A stretch of 64,000 nt of DNA, taken from positions 1,900,001 through 1,964,000 of the forward strand of contig NZ_CP137157.1 in assembly GCF_040581405.1 (NCBI RefSeq), written 5' to 3'. The DNA comes from Komagataeibacter sucrofermentans DSM 15973. GTDB lineage: Bacteria; Pseudomonadota; Alphaproteobacteria; Acetobacterales; Acetobacteraceae. Made by a program: the position numbers and the translations under genes. The notes below the pieces were generated by a model. The model was not told where the DNA came from. It was given only the letters and a program-made list of their open reading frames with translations, and did no database searches. This document shows, piece by piece, positions 54,618 to 64,000 of this stretch (position 1 is its first letter; the number at the start of each line of letters is the position of its first letter).

Positions 54618-55298
54618 ATGATGACATCATCCCTTCCCCGTCTGGCAGTTTTTGATATGGATGGCACGCTGATCGACAGCCTGCCCGATCTTGCAGCGTG
54701 TGCCGACTGGCTGCTGTCGCAATACGGCCTGCCGGGCATAACACCCGAGGCGGTGCGCCCGATGATTGGCGATGGCGTGGCCGTGCTGGTCAGTCGCCTG
54801 CTCGACCACGCAGGTCCTGCCGCAGCCCGCATCGACCGCCCCGAGGCCACTGCCCGCTACATGGCCCGTTACACCCCGCATTCAACCGACCGCTCCCGCC
54901 CTTTTCCCGGCACGGTCGCGGCACTGACGGCCTTGCACGAGGCCGGCTGGCACATGGCGGTGTGCACCAACAAGCCCGTGGTGGCGGCGCGGCATATCCT
55001 CAAGGTCATGGATCTGGAAAAATGGTTTGTCACTGTGGGCGGGGGCGACAGCTTTGGCGTGCGCAAGCCCGACCCACGCCACCTGCTGGGCACCATTGAA
55101 CAGGCAGGGGGCACCCCGGCCCGCGCCATCATGACCGGCGACCACCATAATGACGTGGCCTGCGCCCTGGGCGCGCATGTGCCCGTCCTGTTCGCCCGTT
55201 GGGGTTACGGGCGGCCGGAAATGGAAGCCGGGGCCACGGTGGGCGCCGATTCCATAACCGAAGTGCCGCATCTGGCAGGCGAACTGGTGCCTGCCTGA
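54618..55298 (+). CDS. gph: Phosphoglycolate phosphatase family HAD hydrolase
   Basis: This is a HAD-superfamily phosphatase. The nucleophile motif FDMDGTLID is at residues 12-20, motif II lies in VCTNKP near 120, and motifs III/IV are GVRKPDPRH near 155 and GDHHNDVACA near 175. The substrate in the named family is 2-phosphoglycolate from DNA repair or oxygenase reactions; other HAD substrates are possible. Double ATG at 54618/54621 with AAGG 6 bases upstream; the longer frame from 54558 is less likely. It ends 6 bases from the convergent gyrB. Confidence 0.8.
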   Translation: MMTSSLPRLAVFDMDGTLIDSLPDLAACADWLLSQYGLPGITPEAVRPMIGDGVAVLVSRLLDHAGPAAARIDRPEATARYMARYTPHSTDRSRPFPGTVAALTALHEAGWHMAVCTNKPVVAARHILKVMDLEKWFVTVGGGDSFGVRKPDPRHLLGTIEQAGGTPARAIMTGDHHNDVACALGAHVPVLFARWGYGRPEMEAGATVGADSITEVPHLAGELVPA

Positions 55299-55304
55299 GC
55301 CCGA

Positions 55305-57809
<2,505 letters not shown>

Positions 57810-57819
57810 TCAGAATGCA

Positions 57820-57848
57820 TTATAGCCCCAACCGCCCGGCGTAACCAG
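57820..57848 (-). promoter_or_regulatory. Candidate gyrB promoter
   Basis: On the minus strand a perfect -10 box TATAAT (57820-57825) is separated by 17 bases from TGGTTA (57843-57848), which matches the -35 consensus at three positions. The gyrB ATG is about 46 bases downstream of the -10 box. This would allow gyrB expression independent of the dnaN-recF transcript. Confidence 0.55.
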
Positions 57849-57863
57849 CATTCCCCACGCAAA

Positions 57864-58988
57864 TCAGGCCTCATGGGCAAGATTACCCGCGCCTGGTGTC
57901 TCGAATGCGGCACGGCCACGCAGGGGCGCGAACTGTTCGGCGTCCGTTCCGGTCAGGAACACGCCCGTGCGCATGCGGCCCACGGCGCGGAACAGGGCCT
58001 GCCTGCGGGCTTCATCCAGATGCACCAGCGGCTCATCGAGCAGAAGCATGGGCACCTGCCCCCGGCACGCGGCAAGGATGCGCGCATGTGACAGCACGAT
58101 GCCCAGCAGCAGCGCCTTCTGCTGGCCCGTGCTGGACAGGGCGGCCGCGCGCCCACTCACCCTATCAGCCAGCGCAAGCCCGGTGCGGTGCGCGCCAAAT
58201 CGGCTGCCGCCGCGCTGGCGGTCAATGCCGCGCGTGCCCGCGATCTGCCCGGCCAGCCAGTCCTCCACCGCAAGGGCTGGCTGGGTGGCCAGATGGGCGG
58301 CAATATCGCATTCCAGTTCCAGCCGGGCGGCTGGAAAACCATCAGCGAGTGCCTGTTCATCGGTATTGAGGCGGCTGACCATGTCCATCCGCGCAGCAAC
58401 GGTGGCCACCGCATGGCGGGCCATGGTGTGCTCAAGGGCGGCAAGCCAGGCGGGATCAGGATTACGCTGGGTCAGCAGGCGGCTGCGCTGGGCCATGGCG
58501 CGGTCGTGGGCTGCGAGTTCACGGGCATGGCCGGGCTCAAGCGCCTGCACCAGCCGGTCGAGAAAGCGCCGCCGCCCGCCTGCCCCTTCCTGGAACAGCC
58601 GGTCCATCTGCGGCGTGATCCATACGGCCGAGAAGTATTCGCCCACGCCATCGCGGTTGCGCAAGACCTGCCCATCAACCCGGAACACCCGGCGCTCGGG
58701 CCGCAACGGGTCTGCCCCTGTTGCGAGTTGAACGGACAGGGCTTCATCCCCGTCCATCGCCTCCACCTGTGCTGCAACCCCCCACAGGCTCGCGCCATGC
58801 CGGGGCAGTTCATCCATGCGCGCGCCGCGCAGGCCACGACCGGGAACGAGCAGCGACACGGCCTCAAGCAGATTGGTCTTGCCGCTGCCATTCGGCCCGG
58901 TAATGACCGTAACCGGCTGCGCCGGCTGCCATGACAGGCGGCGGTAGTTCCGGAAATCCGTCAGCGTCAGCCGGGTTATACAGGCCAT
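57864..58988 (-). CDS. recF: DNA replication and repair protein RecF
   Basis: RecF is an SMC-like ABC ATPase that loads RecA at gaps. The Walker A GPNGSGKTN is at residues 32-40, the signature-like SSTGQQKALLLG is near 285, and Walker B MLLLDEPLVHLD is near 320. Length 374 is normal. It follows dnaN by 22 bases in the conserved dnaN-recF-gyrB order. Confidence 0.92.
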   Translation of the reverse strand: MACITRLTLTDFRNYRRLSWQPAQPVTVITGPNGSGKTNLLEAVSLLVPGRGLRGARMDELPRHGASLWGVAAQVEAMDGDEALSVQLATGADPLRPERRVFRVDGQVLRNRDGVGEYFSAVWITPQMDRLFQEGAGGRRRFLDRLVQALEPGHARELAAHDRAMAQRSRLLTQRNPDPAWLAALEHTMARHAVATVAARMDMVSRLNTDEQALADGFPAARLELECDIAAHLATQPALAVEDWLAGQIAGTRGIDRQRGGSRFGAHRTGLALADRVSGRAAALSSTGQQKALLLGIVLSHARILAACRGQVPMLLLDEPLVHLDEARRQALFRAVGRMRTGVFLTGTDAEQFAPLRGRAAFETPGAGNLAHEA

Positions 58989-59010
58989 GCTGCCGTAATG
59001 AGAGGTGCGC

Positions 59011-60135
59011 TCAAACGCGCATGGGCATCAGCACGTACAGCGCCGAGGGGCTGTCCACATCGCGCACGATGGTCGGGGCGGAACTGTCGGAAAATGCGAA
59101 TTCCACTTCCTTTTCCACCTGATCGGTAATGTCGTTCAGGTAACGGGCCTGAAAGCCGATCTCGATGGGCGGCGCGTCATAGGACACGTGGTTCTCATCA
59201 AGTTCTTCAGTGGCCGAGCCCTGATCCTGGCTGGCGGCGGACAGGGTGAGCAGGTTATGGGCCATGCTCAGCTTGACCGGGCGCGAACGCTCCTGGCTGA
59301 TGGCCGCGACGCGGGCCACCGCATCGGAGAAGATCTTCTTACCCACGCGCAGGATGCGGTCATTGCCGTGCGGAATCACCCGCTCATATTCAGGGAACGT
59401 GCCATCAATCAGCTTGGACGTGAGCGTGATGTTGCCGATGGTGAACTGGATGCGGGTATCGGACAGGGCGACGTCAACCTGCTCCGGCCCTTCATCAAGC
59501 AGCTTGCGCAGTTCACCCACGGTCTTGCGCGGCACGATCACGCCGGGCATGCCCTCGCTGCCCGGCGGCAGTTCGGTCTCGACACGCGCAAGGCGGTGGC
59601 CATCGGTCGCCACCGCGCGCAGCACCGGCCCGGACTCGCCTTCGGCTACATGCAGGAAAATGCCGTTGAGGTAGTAGCGCGTCTCCTCGGTGGAGATGGC
59701 GAAGCGCGTGCGGTCGATCAGGCCACGCAGCACCTGGGCCGGAATGCTGAATTCATGTGGCAGGCTGCCAGCCATCATGGAGGGGAAGTCATCCACGTCG
59801 AGCACGTTGAGGCTGGTGGCAAAACGCCCCGCCCGCAGGCCCAGCGGCGCATCACCCCCGGCATGGTCGAACTCGACCTGCGCGCCATCGGGCAGCTTGC
59901 GCACGATTTCGTACAGCACGGCAGCCGGCGCCGTGACCGCACCATCACGCAGCGTTTCCGCCGCCATGCCCTCGACCACGGCAATTTCCATGTCGGTGGC
60001 GGTCAGCGTCATCGCGCCATCGGTGACATTGATCAGCACATTGGCCAGGATGGGGATGGTATTGCGCTTCTCGGCAACGCTCTGGATATGGGCCAGTGCC
60101 TTGAGCAGCGTTACGCGGTCAGCCTTCAACTTCAT
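59011..60135 (-). CDS. dnaN: DNA polymerase III beta clamp
   Basis: The sliding clamp has 374 residues from ATG 60135 (MKLKADRVTLLKAL). The three-domain ring is visible as NTIPILANVLI near 26, FPSMMAG near 125 and the C-terminal PMRV that closes the protein. Interdomain residues and length are normal. The frame extends upstream to 60177 but that part is not family sequence. It is 108 bases from dnaA. Confidence 0.95.
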   Translation of the reverse strand: MKLKADRVTLLKALAHIQSVAEKRNTIPILANVLINVTDGAMTLTATDMEIAVVEGMAAETLRDGAVTAPAAVLYEIVRKLPDGAQVEFDHAGGDAPLGLRAGRFATSLNVLDVDDFPSMMAGSLPHEFSIPAQVLRGLIDRTRFAISTEETRYYLNGIFLHVAEGESGPVLRAVATDGHRLARVETELPPGSEGMPGVIVPRKTVGELRKLLDEGPEQVDVALSDTRIQFTIGNITLTSKLIDGTFPEYERVIPHGNDRILRVGKKIFSDAVARVAAISQERSRPVKLSMAHNLLTLSAASQDQGSATEELDENHVSYDAPPIEIGFQARYLNDITDQVEKEVEFAFSDSSAPTIVRDVDSPSALYVLMPMRV

Positions 60136-60243
60136 CGGTACGATATCCTCCACATCCCGAAGCACCCGGAAAAGCACAAAACGGGGGAGACCTGTCTAGC
60201 AGCCTGAAGCAACAGCGGTAAAGGGGCGGAGGCGGGAAATGCG

Positions 60244-61704
60244 TCAGGTCTCGAGCATACGGCGCAGCAGTTCCACGTCCTCGGCAAAGGCGGGGTCCTG
60301 CGCCATGAGCTGCTCCACCTTGGTCACGCCATACATGACGGTGGTGTGGTCACGGTTGCCAAACTTGCGCCCGATCTCGGGGTAGGAACGGCTGGTCAGC
60401 TGCTTGGCGAGGTACATCGCCACCTGGCGCGGCCGCGCCACGGCCCGGCCCCGGCGGGCGGAGAACATGTCGGTCAGGCGCGTGTTCCAGTGCTCGGCCA
60501 CCTTGCGCTGGATTTCCTCGATGGTCACGCGCCGGTCATGCGCCTTGAGGATGTCGTGCAGCACGTCCTGCGTTGCTTCCAGCGTGACAGGGCGGCCAAA
60601 CAGGTTGGCATGCGCGATCAGGCGGTTGAGCGCGCCCTCAAGCTCGCGCACGTTCGACGTAATCTTGTGCGCAAGGAATTCCAGCACCTTGGCCGGCACC
60701 ACAACGCCAGAGGCCGCGGCCTTGGCCTCAAGGATCGAGATGCGCAGTTCAAACGTGGTGGCATGGATATCGGCCACCATGCCGCAGCCAAGGCGGGTGC
60801 GCAGCCGGTCTTCAAGCCCCGACAGGTCGGAGGGCGACTTGTCGGCCGAGACCACGATCTGCCGCCCGGCGTCAACCAGCGCGTTGAAGGTGTGGAAGAA
60901 TTCGTCCTGCGTGTTGTCCTTGCCGATGAGGAACTGCAGGTCATCGATCATCAGCACGTCAACCGAGCGCAACTGGTCCTTGAACTCGAGCGTGGACTGC
61001 GAGCGGATGGCCCCGATGAAGCGGTACATGAACTTCTCGGCCGACATATAGGCCACCGAGACCTTGCCGCCACGCAGCAGTTCCGCGCCGATGGCGTGCA
61101 TGAGATGGGTCTTGCCCAGACCCACGCCGCCATACAGGAACAGGGGGTTGAAACCGGGGCTGGACGGGCGCTCGGCCACGCGGCGGGCGCAGGCATAGGC
61201 AAACTCGTTGGGTTTGCCCACGATGAAGGTATCAAACGTAAAGCGCGGCTCAAGCGGGGCGGCGAGGTCACTGCGCACCTCGGCCTGGCGCGGGCTTTCA
61301 GTCGCCGCGGGGGCAACCGCGGGCGCTGCAGGTTCGTTCGGAGCGGCCGCAGCCGGGGCCGGGACGGCCTCCTGCGCATCGGCACCGGGGGCAGGCTGGG
61401 CAGTGGGGCGGGCTACCTGCAGTTCCACCCGGCGGATGGCGGGCACTTCGGCATGCCACAGCGCGCCGAGCCGGTCGCCGTACTGCCCGCGCACCCAGTC
61501 GCGCAGGAAGCGCGTGGGCAGGTAGAGGGTGATCTCGTCCTCCTCCACCGGGCCAACCGTGATCTGGCGCAGCCAGGTGCGGTATTCGACCTCACCCACC
61601 TCGGCCTTCAGCCGTTCGCAGATGCGCGACCAGTGGATGGCGAGCACACTTTTCTGCGCGTTGGCTTCCGCAACCGCGTCGTAGCCTTCCAGTCCGCCCG
61701 TCAT
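60244..61704 (-). CDS. dnaA: Chromosomal replication initiator DnaA
   Basis: ATG 61704 has GGGGAG six bases upstream and gives 486 residues. Domain I (about 15-95) is followed by an Ala/Pro-rich linker (about 105-165). The AAA+ domain has Walker A GGVGLGKTH near 193, Walker B MIDDLQF near 258 and an arginine finger region. Domain IV ends with the DnaA-box-reading HTH (GNRDHTTVMYG near 462). The linker is longer and more Pro/Ala-rich than in E. coli. It is transcribed towards dnaN. Confidence 0.95.
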   Translation of the reverse strand: MTGGLEGYDAVAEANAQKSVLAIHWSRICERLKAEVGEVEYRTWLRQITVGPVEEDEITLYLPTRFLRDWVRGQYGDRLGALWHAEVPAIRRVELQVARPTAQPAPGADAQEAVPAPAAAAPNEPAAPAVAPAATESPRQAEVRSDLAAPLEPRFTFDTFIVGKPNEFAYACARRVAERPSSPGFNPLFLYGGVGLGKTHLMHAIGAELLRGGKVSVAYMSAEKFMYRFIGAIRSQSTLEFKDQLRSVDVLMIDDLQFLIGKDNTQDEFFHTFNALVDAGRQIVVSADKSPSDLSGLEDRLRTRLGCGMVADIHATTFELRISILEAKAAASGVVVPAKVLEFLAHKITSNVRELEGALNRLIAHANLFGRPVTLEATQDVLHDILKAHDRRVTIEEIQRKVAEHWNTRLTDMFSARRGRAVARPRQVAMYLAKQLTSRSYPEIGRKFGNRDHTTVMYGVTKVEQLMAQDPAFAEDVELLRRMLET

Positions 61705-61887
61705 ATCTGCTCCCCGCCACATGGGGCACGAAAAGGACACCGCCCGCGCGCATGTCCCTGCCGTAACCCCGCTCCATTCCACCACCCCGCGCCACCGGCC
61801 CCTTGCCTACAGGACAGGCCACAAGCCGTGCCATCGGCACGACCCACAGCCCGACCCTATCGGCCAGGACCACCGATGACGCTGGAA

Positions 61888-61896
61888 TTATCCCCA
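61888..61896 (+). promoter_or_regulatory. DnaA-box-like site at the dnaA promoter
   Basis: TTATCCCCA differs from the consensus TTATCCACA at one position and sits within AATTAT-CCCC-ATAATT, a perfect inverted repeat (61885-61900). It lies directly downstream of the predicted -10 element, near the expected start point, which would suit autoregulation. Confidence 0.5.
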
Positions 61897-61897
61897 T

Positions 61898-61926
61898 AAT
61901 TTAGAGCACGGAATCGGGCGAAGCAA
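61898..61926 (-). promoter_or_regulatory. Candidate dnaA promoter
   Basis: On the minus strand TTGCTT (61921-61926) and TAAATT (61898-61903) are separated by exactly 17 bases. Each shares 3-4 positions with the sigma-70-type consensus. A transcript from here would have a leader of roughly 185 bases before the dnaA ATG. Confidence 0.45.
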
Positions 61927-61978
61927 CGGGAATCTGCCCCGGTTCCGCCAAAACCCGTTCACACCCGCAAGATGCGAA

Positions 61979-62022
61979 TAATAAAAAAAGGCCGCCGCCG
62001 CCAATAATGGCAGCGAACGACC
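61979..62022 (-). terminator. Intrinsic terminator after rpsT
   Basis: The plus-strand sequence GGCCGCCGCCGCCA (61990-62003) pairs with TGGCAGCGAACGACC (62008-62022), giving a 14-bp stem with G-T pairs, one bulged base and a 4-base loop. On the minus strand it is followed by a run of seven T residues and ATTAT. It ends rpsT transcription before the dnaA promoter. Confidence 0.85.
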
Positions 62023-62071
62023 TCCTTTATTACTTCCAGCCTTCTTTCAGATGAAAGAAACCAGCCGTATC

Positions 62072-62341
62072 TTACGCAGCAGCGATGGACTTGATACGGG
62101 CGGACAGGCGGGAAAGACGACGGGCAACCGTGTTGGCGTGAAGGACGCCCTTGCCAACGGCGCGCTGCATTTCGGGCTGTGCCTCACGCAGGGCAACCAC
62201 GGCGTCGTCCTTCTTGCCGGTGGCGATCGCGGTTTCAACCTTCTTCACGAAGGTGCGCACGCGGGAAAGGCGCGCGGTGTTGCGGGCGTTGCGGCGTTCG
62301 TTCTGACGGATGCGCTTGCGCGCGGATGCTGTATTGGCCAT
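62072..62341 (-). CDS. rpsT: 30S ribosomal protein S20
   Basis: This 89-residue, Arg/Lys/Ala-rich helical protein begins [18 protein letters not shown], the usual S20 start at ATG 62341. It binds 16S rRNA early in 30S assembly. The upstream extension of the frame is not part of the gene. It is a monocistronic unit with a candidate promoter upstream and a terminator downstream, located between mutM and dnaA as in many proteobacteria. Confidence 0.95.
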   Translation of the reverse strand: MANTASARKRIRQNERRNARNTARLSRVRTFVKKVETAIATGKKDDAVVALREAQPEMQRAVGKGVLHANTVARRLSRLSARIKSIAAA

Positions 62342-62418
62342 TGCTCTCAGTTCATCTGCATAAATCAGGTTACGGCGGTCCGCCACCCGATCGTGCGGAC
62401 ATCCCATATCAGGCTGGC

Positions 62419-62448
62419 GATCTAGTCCACCCTGACCGTATTCGTCAA
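62419..62448 (-). promoter_or_regulatory. Candidate rpsT promoter
   Basis: On the minus strand TTGACG (62443-62448) matches the -35 consensus in five positions. It is followed after 18 bases by TAGATC (62419-62424), a weak -10 match. The rpsT start codon lies about 78 bases downstream. Confidence 0.45.
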
Positions 62449-62471
62449 GACAAGTCTTTGCCTAAATCGTC

Positions 62472-63326
62472 TCATGCCTCCTGCAATCGGGGGCAGAAGA
62501 AGCTTGAACGCCCCGACTGGGTGATGCGTTCCACCCCATCGCACGCAGGCGGGCCGGGGCAATCGGGGCATCCCAGCCCCTCGCGCCCATAGACGCGCCA
62601 TGCATGCTGGAAATAGCCGAGTTCCCCATCGGGTTGCACATAATCACGCAGGCTTGAGCCGCCTGCGGCAATCGCTTCCTCCAGCACGGCGCGGACCTCG
62701 GTGGCCAGTTCATCATATTCCGCGGCACTGATCTCGCCTGCGGCCCGCGCGGGGTGGATGCGCGCGCGGAACAGCGCCTCGGACACATAAATATTGCCAA
62801 GCCCCGCCACCACGCGCTGGTCCAGCAGCAGCGCCTTGATGCTCGTGCGCCGCCCGCGCCCCTTTGCCGCCAGCCACGGGCCATCAAAGCGGTTGCCCAG
62901 CGGCTCGGGGCCCATGCCCGCCAGCAGGCGGTGACCTTCCACGCCCGCCGCCGGCACCAGGTCAACCATGCCGAAGCGGCGCGGGTCCACCAGCCCGCAA
63001 CGGGCCCCTTCCCCGGTTTCGATCACCAGATGCTCGTGCAGGGCGGGCGGCGCCGCACGCTCGGCTTCCGTAGGCCGCGAGAGCAGCACGCGCCCGGACA
63101 TGCCCAGATGCAGCACGACCACCATCCCGCCCGAAAGGGTGATGAGGATATATTTCCCCCGCCGGGCGAATCCATTGATCCGCCGGCCTTCCAGCGCCTG
63201 GGCCAGACCGGGGGGAAACGGCCAGCGCAGCCCCGTATGGTGCGTGCTGGCGCTAGAAATAGTGTGACCTTCAAGATGCACTCGCATCCCGCGCATCACA
63301 GTTTCAACTTCAGGGAGTTCCGGCAT
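62472..63326 (-). CDS. mutM: Formamidopyrimidine-DNA glycosylase
   Basis: This base-excision enzyme removes 8-oxoguanine. Pro2 and Glu3 (MPELPEVE) are the catalytic N-terminus, and the H2TH region lies near 150-215 with [11 protein letters not shown]. The C-terminal zinc finger reads CPDC, then PACDGVERI and FFCPRLQ, so the fourth usual cysteine is Leu while an extra Cys is present in PACDG. Activity is expected, but the metal site may be altered. Length 284 is normal. It is divergent from ubiE with only 29 bases between start codons. Confidence 0.93.
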   Translation of the reverse strand: MPELPEVETVMRGMRVHLEGHTISSASTHHTGLRWPFPPGLAQALEGRRINGFARRGKYILITLSGGMVVVLHLGMSGRVLLSRPTEAERAAPPALHEHLVIETGEGARCGLVDPRRFGMVDLVPAAGVEGHRLLAGMGPEPLGNRFDGPWLAAKGRGRRTSIKALLLDQRVVAGLGNIYVSEALFRARIHPARAAGEISAAEYDELATEVRAVLEEAIAAGGSSLRDYVQPDGELGYFQHAWRVYGREGLGCPDCPGPPACDGVERITQSGRSSFFCPRLQEA

Positions 63327-63355
63327 GGCCTCATCTGGGGTTATACCTGTGCATC

Positions 63356-64000
63356 ATGACCGACAATAGCCAGCCATACCATCCCTCCCCTTCCGCCGGC
63401 CGTCCCGATGACCGCCATGCGGATACCACCGATTTCGGCTTCCGCGATGTGCCATTGCGCGAGAAGAAATCCATGGTGCGCGAAGTCTTTGACAGCGTGG
63501 CCTCCAAATACGACGTCATGAATGACGTGATGTCGCTGGGCATTCACCGCGCGTGGAAAAAGATTTTCGTCAACGAACTCGCCCCCCACCCCGACCTGTC
63601 GCTGCTCGACCTGGCAGGCGGCACGGGCGATATCTCGTTCGGCTGGCTGCGCGGTGGCGGCGGGCCTGCCATCCTGTCCGACATCAATGTGAGCATGCTC
63701 ACGGTGGGCCGCAACCGCGCCATGGAGCGCGGGCTGGTATCGGGCCTGAACTTCATGGCCGTCGATGCCGAGGCCATTCCGCTGGCCGACAATTCCGTGG
63801 ACCGTGTCTCCATCGCCTTCGGCCTGCGCAACTGCACCGACAAGCTGCAGGTGCTGCGCGAGGCGCATCGCATCCTGCGGCCGGGCGGGCGGTTCCTGTG
63901 CCTTGAGTTCTCACGCGTGCAGGTCGCGGCCTTCGCGCCCGTATATGATGCCTGGTCCTTCCACGTGCTGCCGCGCATGGGCGCAGCCATCGCGGGCGAC
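63356..64000 (+). CDS. ubiE: Ubiquinone/menaquinone biosynthesis C-methyltransferase, 3' truncated
   Basis: The frame is open from ATG 63356 to the window edge (215 residues seen), so the 3' end lies outside. The class I methyltransferase motif I LLDLAGGTGDIS is near residue 84. The UbiE/COQ5 signatures YDVMNDVMSLGIHRAWK (near 56-72) and SIAFGLRNCTDK (near 155) are complete, and LRPGGRFLCLEFSRV follows. It methylates the demethylquinol ring. The N-terminal 30 residues are Pro/Asp/Arg-rich and probably disordered. Confidence 0.93.
   Translation, partial: MTDNSQPYHPSPSAGRPDDRHADTTDFGFRDVPLREKKSMVREVFDSVASKYDVMNDVMSLGIHRAWKKIFVNELAPHPDLSLLDLAGGTGDISFGWLRGGGGPAILSDINVSMLTVGRNRAMERGLVSGLNFMAVDAEAIPLADNSVDRVSIAFGLRNCTDKLQVLREAHRILRPGGRFLCLEFSRVQVAAFAPVYDAWSFHVLPRMGAAIAGD

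Noticed and set aside
61705-62071. Complete replication origin next to dnaA
   Set aside because: Only one near-consensus DnaA box and no AT-rich unwinding repeats were found. In some alphaproteobacteria the origin is away from dnaA, so only a promoter site is claimed.

Overview
The window is GC-rich chromosomal DNA from an alphaproteobacterium. The gene content and order (a bacterial sphingolipid locus, the fabD-fabG-acpP-fabF-mltG cluster, thiO-thiS-thiG-thiE, glmU-glmS, dnaA-dnaN-recF-gyrB) point to an acetic acid bacterium, Acetobacteraceae, probably Komagataeibacter or a close relative. That placement is inferred from protein character and layout, not from a database search. No rRNA, tRNA, CRISPR array, prophage or intact insertion sequence was found.

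Layout. 1-11.3 kb is an envelope-lipid region. It begins with a 5'-truncated, lower-GC glycerophosphotransferase-like gene. Next come a fatty acyl-AMP ligase, an acyl carrier protein and serine palmitoyltransferase, which together commit an acyl chain and serine to sphingoid base. On the other strand are a nucleotidyltransferase-fold protein and a DAGK-family lipid kinase. A metallophosphoesterase then leads into a coupled run of LptF, LptG, a di-iron fatty-acid hydroxylase and an NTP transferase. 11.3-13.6 kb holds mmcB, an inositol-monophosphatase-family gene and a SYLF-domain protein. 13.7-18.4 kb (minus strand) is the fatty acid synthesis cluster with mltG. 18.4-22.7 kb (minus) holds YdcF, a methyltransferase, an OpuAC-like protein without a visible signal peptide, an exported Dabb-domain protein and a di-iron ferritin-like protein. 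22.9-29.6 kb (plus) holds sucCD, bioB, queE-queC-queD and a SulP transporter.

30.1-35.9 kb (minus) is the most unusual locus: five translationally coupled or nearly touching genes. In transcription order they encode a Cache-GAF-cyclase membrane protein, an MlaE-type permease, an ABC ATPase-like protein, an MCE (MlaD-type) protein and a lipoprotein. The ATPase-like subunit has lost its Walker A motif, and the cyclase domain appears to have lost its metal-binding and catalytic residues. The locus therefore looks like a retrograde or anterograde lipid-transport system built with a pseudo-ATPase and a pseudo-cyclase sensor.

36-39 kb (minus) holds dnaQ, coaE, aroE and an N-formylglutamate amidohydrolase. 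39.2-45.4 kb (plus) holds argH, a 53-residue LptM-like lipoprotein, lysA and a large TIGR02302-type membrane protein, with cdd on the opposite strand between the lipoprotein and lysA. 45.5-54.3 kb (minus) holds an SOS1-like Na+/H+ antiporter with a cyclic-nucleotide-binding-type domain, the thi genes, glmS and glmU. gph is on the plus strand at 54.6 kb. 55.3-63.3 kb (minus) holds gyrB, recF, dnaN, dnaA, rpsT and mutM, reading away from the 3'-truncated ubiE at the right edge. This is the classical dnaA neighbourhood; a candidate dnaA promoter carries a DnaA-box-like site at its predicted start point.
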